Shown here piece after piece: positions 4,401 through 7,350 of a stretch of DNA of 7,350 nt. The DNA is taken from NCBI GenBank assembly GCA_964572965.1, contig CAZNHL010000119.1:1-7350 (forward strand), in the 5' to 3' direction. The DNA comes from CAZNHL01 sp964572965. Its GTDB lineage: Bacteria > Bacteroidota > Bacteroidia > Cytophagales > UBA9547. The notes beneath the pieces were generated by a model, which searched no databases, was not told the DNA's origin, and saw only the letters and a list, made by a program, of their open reading frames with translations. The translations under genes and the position numbers were made by a program. How positions within the stretch are numbered: the first letter of the stretch is position 1; each line of letters opens with the position of its first letter.

Positions 4401-7350
4401 ATTACCTGCTGATGCCTGTTGAGCGCCAAGGTAAATAGTATTGTTGCCCATTGGCTGCAATACCACATAATTGTCGGTCACCCCTGCTTTTGATTTGTTA
4501 ATCCAGGTAGTGCCTCTGTTGATCGTTTTGAGTACAAGACCGCCATCGCCTACTACATATCCGGTATTATAATCACTGAAATGTATATCTCTCAGGTTTA
4601 CCGTAGTCCAGTTTGCTCCGCTCACCTGTGTCTGCACTTGTGGCGAAGAGCCGAATACCAGCCTGATAATTGTCCCGCTGTTACCCGCCGCATAAGCCGT
4701 CTGTGCATCCGCAAGCGCTACAGCGTTCAAGGCTGTGGAAGTAAGATTAAGTTTATTCCAGTTAAGACCGTTATCAATACTCCAAAGGATATCCCCTGCT
4801 TCACTTACCATTGCATGCGTACCACTGCCATTGGTAACGGCATCATTGATCGTACCTGTGCTGAACACAGTAGTGCTCAGTAATGATACATTATTCGCCC
4901 CGGCATCTACTTTATAGATACGGCCATTTTTGGCACCTATATAAGCCACTGTTGCAGAACTTGCACTTACTGTGGTAAAGTCAACTGTGAGTGCGTTCTT
5001 AATACTGATCCAGGTTTGGCCTTTATTGGTTGAATAAACAACAGTACCTCCTTTTCCGACAGCAAACACATTATCCCCGAAATTAGATATTTCAGCCAGG
5101 CGCATCGCATTCAGCGCCATGATATCTGACCAGATCCCATTGCCTGTACTATGGTAAATCCCTCCACCATCGCCTACTGCCGCACGGTGTGAGCCTGCAG
5201 TATTCTGGGCAAACGCCCTTACCTGACCTCCTGTAACGCCAACCTGAGTTAATGTACCGTTAGCAGCTGAATATGTATAAATATTTTTAGCTCCGCCTAT
5301 ATGGTAATCGGCACCTAACTTTGCCACTATATTATAGTTATCAGTAAGCCCACTCTGGAAAATCTGTGGTAGCTGAGCAGGTTTAAACTGTACAATTGCC
5401 TTATTGGCAACTGCCACACCATTACCTGCATCATCCATAACAATATCTGCAAGATCCATATCAGTGCCAATATAAGCCACTTCTGCTTTCGCATTTGAAG
5501 AAGGTGTATACGACAGGTACTGACCTGTACCTGCTGCAGCGTAAATTTTACCGGCAGCAGTAGCTGCAGATAAAGCATTCAGTGCAGGTGCATTATAGCT
5601 CATTTCTGTCCACTGTGTAGTATAGACAAACAGACGGTTTCCTGCCGCAAGCCCTACCTGGTTATTGGACTCATAATGGAACGCTGTTATCGCCGAAGCA
5701 GTCACACCTGATGGCAGCCTGTTCATCACAGCCACCGGTGCAGGCGCTGTACCTGTTCCATAACTTACGCGATATACTTTACCATCAGAAGCGAGTGCAT
5801 ACAATGTCTGTACAGAAGCTGCTGTAGTAGTAGCAGCAGGTCTGTCAGCAGCAGCATATTTCCTGTCAATACTGATCCATGTGGCCCCTGCTACTGGTAC
5901 TGTAATTTCTGAGGTAACGTTGTTTTCCACAAGGTTATAAATACGTTTGTCACTTGTAATAACAGCACCGTAGATCTGGGTGGTAGTAGTGGTACCGGCA
6001 GTTATCGTACAAGGGCTCGCCAGAGCATACCTGATGGTAACTGAAGACGTATTGGATTTTATTGTATTATCGCCTTCTTTATAAATAATATTGCCGGAAA
6101 CATACGTTTTACCTGTAGGGTCATAGTTTGTTACGGCAACCCCTCCGACAGTTCCTGCCTGTGTAAGGTTATTGTCAAACAACTTGCCATTAGAAGCAAC
6201 CCATTTACTGCCGGAAATATCTTCCAGTACCGCCTGAGAGCCAAAAGCCCATCCGTTGTTCTTCTTAGCGATGAAACCATCACTGCTGCGCACATATATA
6301 TCTGAACCGGCAACTTTCACATTGCTCAGATTAACAGGCCCCGGTATATGACCGATAGTAAGATTAGCACTGGCATTACCGCTCACCAAAAGGCCATTAT
6401 CACCAACCGCCACCACATTACCGGCGCTGTTATCAAAAGCAATATCCCTGATCGGCTCTGAAGGCCGTACGCTCACACCTGTCCATACCCATGCCGATCC
6501 ATTATAGCTCAGATTATATAAATAGCTTGCTGCAATGGTACCCGCCTGTTGCGGAACTGCTGATGCATAGTACTGGTTACCTCCCCCTGAAACAAATTCC
6601 GTGATGCGGATATTTGAAGCCGGCGGTCCAGCAATGGATGTCCACAGCGCTAGTTCCGGGTCACTGGTTGTATATACAAGACCAGACCTTGTTACAATAA
6701 TACCTGAGCCTGCACTTGCGAAATAACAACCTGCCAGGTCTTCAACAGTTTCAGTCTGTTTGATTACCCATGAAACTCCGCCATCCTTACTGACGAACAA
6801 ACGGCCTTCATCACCTACTGCATAGACAGTTGTTGCATCTATGTATTGTACAGCATTGACAGCCTGAACACCTATTTTAGAAACACGGCTAAAATCCTTC
6901 GAGCCGTTTGATGTAGTGTAGATTGAACTTAAACCCGTTACAGGATCATTGGTCAGCACAATACCTTCACTGTTATTGAAGTAGCTCATATCTGCCAACT
7001 GCTGTCCGCCAGGCAGTCCTGTACCTGTAGTAGGATTGCTTACATCCCATACCTCAAATGTTTCTTTGTCAGGAGATGCTTCCGCTGTCAGCTGGTTAAG
7101 CGAGTTAAAACGGTAAGTGCTTGCCATGTCATGCTGTGGCTGCAGGCTCAGTGTATACTTTGGATTTTTCGTAACAGCATCCTGTACACCGCGGTCCGCT
7201 GCTATTTTCGCCAGCACAGCCGCATCTTTGATCAGCTTCACACCCTTAGGTGGAATTGTTTTTACAAGACTCCCTGACTGATCATAATAGTAAAGCGTAT
7301 AATGGTGCTGCAATGTGCTGTACTGATATATCAGCTTTTCAGCAGCGCTT
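813..7350 (-). CDS. Giant RHS/YD-repeat polymorphic toxin with C-terminal zinc-metallopeptidase tip (5' end outside window)
   Basis: Residues are numbered from the codon at 7311-7313. That codon is TTG (Leu), not a real start: the frame stays open upstream for 12 more codons (SAAEKLIYQYST) to the window edge, and the text there is already RHS core (YTLYYYDQSGSLVKTIPP). The stop is TAA at 813-815. Order of parts: RHS start 1-90; beta-propeller insert about 91-980; YD-repeat core about 983-1548, with YDILGRV, YDIHGNV, YDADNRITQV, YDANGNI, YDAIGNL and YDAVGQRIS; beta-helix-like insert about 1551-1834; RHS closing segment 1836-1951, ending IYFTDPDGRE; variable tip 1952-2166 with HEAFH. RHS proteins of this kind form a hollow shell of YD repeats around a toxic C-terminal tip. 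Delivery route and N-terminal trafficking domain lie outside the window. Family assignment is very secure; toxin activity is inferred from architecture and motif. Confidence 0.95.
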   Translation of the reverse strand, partial: SAAEKLIYQYSTLQHHYTLYYYDQSGSLVKTIPPKGVKLIKDAAVLAKIAADRGVQDAVTKNPKYTLSLQPQHDMASTYRFNSLNQLTAEASPDKETFEVWDVSNPTTGTGLPGGQQLADMSYFNNSEGIVLTNDPVTGLSSIYTTSNGSKDFSRVSKIGVQAVNAVQYIDATTVYAVGDEGRLFVSKDGGVSWVIKQTETVEDLAGCYFASAGSGIIVTRSGLVYTTSDPELALWTSIAGPPASNIRITEFVSGGGNQYYASAVPQQAGTIAASYLYNLSYNGSAWVWTGVSVRPSEPIRDIAFDNSAGNVVAVGDNGLLVSGNASANLTIGHIPGPVNLSNVKVAGSDIYVRSSDGFIAKKNNGWAFGSQAVLEDISGSKWVASNGKLFDNNLTQAGTVGGVAVTNYDPTGKTYVSGNIIYKEGDNTIKSNTSSVTIRYALASPCTITAGTTTTTQIYGAVITSDKRIYNLVENNVTSEITVPVAGATWISIDRKYAAADRPAATTTAASVQTLYALASDGKVYRVSYGTGTAPAPVAVMNRLPSGVTASAITAFHYESNNQVGLAAGNRLFVYTTQWTEMSYNAPALNALSAATAAGKIYAAAGTGQYLSYTPSSNAKAEVAYIGTDMDLADIVMDDAGNGVAVANKAIVQFKPAQLPQIFQSGLTDNYNIVAKLGADYHIGGAKNIYTYSAANGTLTQVGVTGGQVRAFAQNTAGSHRAAVGDGGGIYHSTGNGIWSDIMALNAMRLAEISNFGDNVFAVGKGGTVVYSTNKGQTWISIKNALTVDFTTVSASSATVAYIGAKNGRIYKVDAGANNVSLLSTTVFSTGTINDAVTNGSGTHAMVSEAGDILWSIDNGLNWNKLNLTSTALNAVALADAQTAYAAGNSGTIIRLVFGSSPQVQTQVSGANWTTVNLRDIHFSDYNTGYVVGDGGLVLKTINRGTTWINKSKAGVTDNYVVLQPMGNNTIYLGAQQASAGNVSVLNDFSEKIASRFWYDDAGRIIASQNAKQAKYGVKGYSYTVYDILGRVNEVGEVLTNQVLISGAPVQRADFAVWLNKADNVKREITRSYYTLPKFAVPVDGFSQDAGSGNYVNRIVSTTYQNAETNGYDGAVNGSYDHASHYVYDIHGNVKQLVVENALMAAVTGHRYKKTDYEYDLISGKVNKVYYQQAKADQLVHQYEYDADNRITQVLTSKDGLRWDNDARYEYYRHGPLARTELGNNNVQGLDYAYTIQGWIKGVNSAGLNNTTDIGKDGATGINGLFSGDQMGYTLGYFAGDYASIGQHSAATTFTPDPDLLTTLNRKNLYNGNISLMSTAIPALDDAGGNKHILLSRYGYDQLNRITSVDKFRSSDLGTGNNWATAVSTNDYSERFSYDANGNILTAQRNGGGTLANVSSTGLDNLEYRYQTIANGYLFNTNKLRGVKDNTGPTADLTDIENQIDIENYNYDAIGNLIKDTQEEIAEIGWTASGKVKFVNRIAGSTKSSLSFEYDAVGQRISKRVFRPSDNKYVYTFYIKDASGNSMAVYTAESSTTALPTSVVNTTLAEQSLYGSSRLGTIEEGTVLKPTDGVMQTAGNTLPGNLPQYDPANPNHVLLSGTQGGLTSIAYGKTAFIALGTNFTGSLSLDWAVQLYNYGTASLTSLSDNGAIVKNYGDLSTGSLTVGAVGQYENNGSFKVNGTFSLVQSSSVFVNNGSFESGSMTITAASAYTNNGNVKTTGNIVLDGNARLYDNGGIVVTGDFNVKEAGQLVLGDKSYLVTGTLTVGDAGHISTSGTADIRVDGNMTTGWSSSISGTLGLCYGGTLTSQDPAVISVSVNKNACSTQNIILAGQQAATVFMGNKLFELSNHLGNVLAVVTDHKLLNGTVFAGDVASASDYYAFGAALKNMTLENYRYGFNGMEKDDEIKGEGNSYDFGERIYDPRVSVWLSVDPLQRKYAGISPYVAFADNPIYFTDPDGREIYDGKARVVITYVENKPVFKREDGSDVSEDFMKNAGRVLNAMATTEIGRDAIAIWDKSPAKIRIKISDKNPGGSYAKTVDQPYMYLEEGKSTIDNTAEFTVTIHEGAIKNDVEKKTGRFYNITDIDEGIGAIGTHEAFHMKEEQMKQDEVTGTDEQRQDASQNLPINSEINFRTQYRENKGLEENFEKSQYKDLKGKAYNGIEKNDNGDYKPVKQ
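1461..1808 (-). other. RHS closing segment ending at the DPDGRE junction
   Basis: Residues 1836-1951 read ELSNHLGNVLAVVTD, SDYYAFGAALK (1867 on), YRYGFNGMEKDDEIKGEGN, RIYDPRVSVWLSVDPL (1909 on), SPYVAFADNPIYFTDPDGRE. This is the conserved end of the RHS core. In characterised RHS proteins the equivalent DPxG region is where the tip is autoproteolytically released; whether cleavage occurs here is inferred. The junction after GRE (near base 1460) is the point where conserved core gives way to variable tip. Confidence 0.88.
1812..2663 (-). other. Beta-helix-like insertion between two RHS segments
   Basis: About 284 residues (1551-1834) separate LYGSSRLG from ELSNHLGNVLAVVTD, which normally lie close together in this family as I know it. 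After a linker (IEEGTVLKPT to about 1610) comes a run of short Gly/Asn-rich repeats, then a segment with two cysteines (Cys1791, Cys1812) that could pair. No enzyme motif is visible. The composition (Thr, Ser, Asn, Gly, Val) resembles surface adhesin or beta-solenoid segments. An adhesive or receptor-facing role is inference only. Confidence 0.65.
1977..2453 (-). repeat. About eight 20-residue beta-solenoid-type protein repeats
   Basis: Residues 1621-1779 can be aligned by eye in steps of about 20. The successive rung starts read AVQLYNYGTASL, AIVKNYGDLSTGSLTV, YENNGSFKVNGTFSL, VFVNNGSFESGSMTI, YTNNGNVKTTGNIVL, LYDNGGIVVTGDFNV, LVLGDKSYLVTGTLTV and ISTSGTADIRVDGNM. The shared pattern is [YV]-x-N-x-G followed by two short beta-strands and a G-x turn. 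This periodicity is typical of single-stranded beta-helices. The repeats are degenerate at DNA level, so they are old rather than a recent tandem duplication. Confidence 0.7.
2670..4367 (-). other. RHS/YD-repeat core (main shell segment)
   Basis: Residues about 983-1548 are classic Bacteroidota RHS text. It opens with SRFWYDDAGRIIASQNAKQ and continues with YDILGRVNEVGEV (1015 on), YDIHGNVKQLVVEN (1117 on), YEYDADNRITQVLTS (1172 on), YAYTIQGWIKGVNSAG (1221 on), later YDANGNIL, YDAIGNLIKD and YDAVGQRISKRV, and ends with LYGSSRLG (about 1542-1549). These repeats build the beta-sheet cocoon that encloses the tip in characterised RHS and TcC proteins. No frameshift or stop interrupts it. Confidence 0.9.
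4374..7043 (-). other. Beta-propeller (YCF48/BNR-like) insertion inside the RHS core
   Basis: About 890 residues (about 91-980) carry loosely repeated blades instead of YD repeats. Visible blade motifs are AVGDEG (165-170), AVGDNG (302-307), AVGDGG (712-717), AVGKGG (751-756), AGNSG (876-880) and VVGDGG (920-925). Four Asp-box/BNR-type signatures follow the pattern [ST]-x-[DN]-x-G-x-[ST]-W or close to it: SKDGGVSW (175-182), STNKGQTW (761-768), SIDNGLNW (845-852) and TINRGTTW (930-937). The length would suit about two propellers. Such repeats occur in YCF48-like and sialidase-like propellers; binding of a surface ligand or a structural role is possible but not shown. No catalytic residues of a sialidase are evident. 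Confidence 0.75.
7044..7350 (-). other. RHS segment upstream of the propeller insert
   Basis: This stretch of the large gene encodes the opening visible YD repeat (YTLYYYDQSGSLVKTIPP) and then YRFNSLNQLTAEASPDKE at about residues 67-84. In related Bacteroidota RHS proteins, as I recall them, the phrase NQL..(x)PD is followed directly by an RFWYD repeat. Here the RFWYD text appears only at residues 985-989, so this segment and the one starting near 4367 are two halves of one RHS repeat split by an insert. Confidence 0.75.

Noticed and set aside
5817..5842. Short run of GCT/GTA/GCA-like triplets resembling a microsatellite
   Set aside because: It is imperfect and short, and it encodes an Ala/Thr-rich loop (AATTTAAS) in the propeller insert; chance low complexity explains it.
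4374..7043. Sialidase or other glycoside hydrolase from the Asp-box motifs
   Set aside because: Asp-boxes are structural turns found in many propellers. I see no arginine triad or catalytic set that would support an enzyme.
1..7350. CRISPR array, tRNA or rRNA, insertion-sequence ends or transposase
   Set aside because: No spaced direct DNA repeats, no cloverleaf or rRNA-like stretch and no transposase coding text were seen. The window is almost wholly covered by the three coding segments.

Overview
The window reads as an accessory, polymorphic-toxin type locus from a Bacteroidota bacterium. A Chitinophaga-like or Sphingobacteria-like host is my best guess. The guess rests on the style of the RHS protein (phrases such as YTLYYYDQ, RFWYDDAGRIIASQNAKQ, LSNHLGNVLAVVTD and YRYGFNGMEKDDEIKGEGN) and on a core GC content of about 45-50% in the lines I counted by hand. 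Every gene lies on the minus strand, so transcription runs from high to low coordinates.

Layout in order of transcription: (1) 7350 down to 813 is one very large RHS/YD-repeat protein, open at its 5' end, with more than 2170 codons visible. Its RHS core is interrupted twice. A roughly 890-residue WD/BNR-like beta-propeller region (4374-7043) is spliced into the first YD repeat. A roughly 280-residue insert carrying about eight 20-residue beta-helix-like rungs (1812-2663) sits between the LYGSSRLG and ELSNHLGN segments. After the RHS terminal motif DPDGRE comes a 215-residue C-terminal tip (813-1460) with an HEAFH zinc-peptidase motif and a downstream Glu that could be the third zinc ligand. 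(2) Five bases later, 807-361 encodes a 148-residue exported protein. Its cysteine pattern, TGRVIGIE strand, NKKYLVYTY strand and TNQCTPT segment match the TIMP/netrin-like (tissue inhibitor of metalloproteinase) fold. (3) After a 47-base gap, 313-1 holds a headless RHS C-terminal cassette from a different RHS lineage. It has no start codon, and its tip runs off the window.

How the parts fit (inference): the RHS shell would carry a metallopeptidase toxin as its cargo. The adjacent TIMP-like protein would be the matching immunity protein, protecting the producer outside the cytoplasm by chelating the zinc with its N-terminal Cys-x-Cys. The headless cassette looks like a stored or displaced alternative tip, as known from Rhs and CdiA loci. 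The AT-richness of the tip and immunity gene relative to the core fits exchange of that module by recombination. A metallopeptidase toxin paired with a TIMP-fold immunity protein is the most interesting reading of this window.
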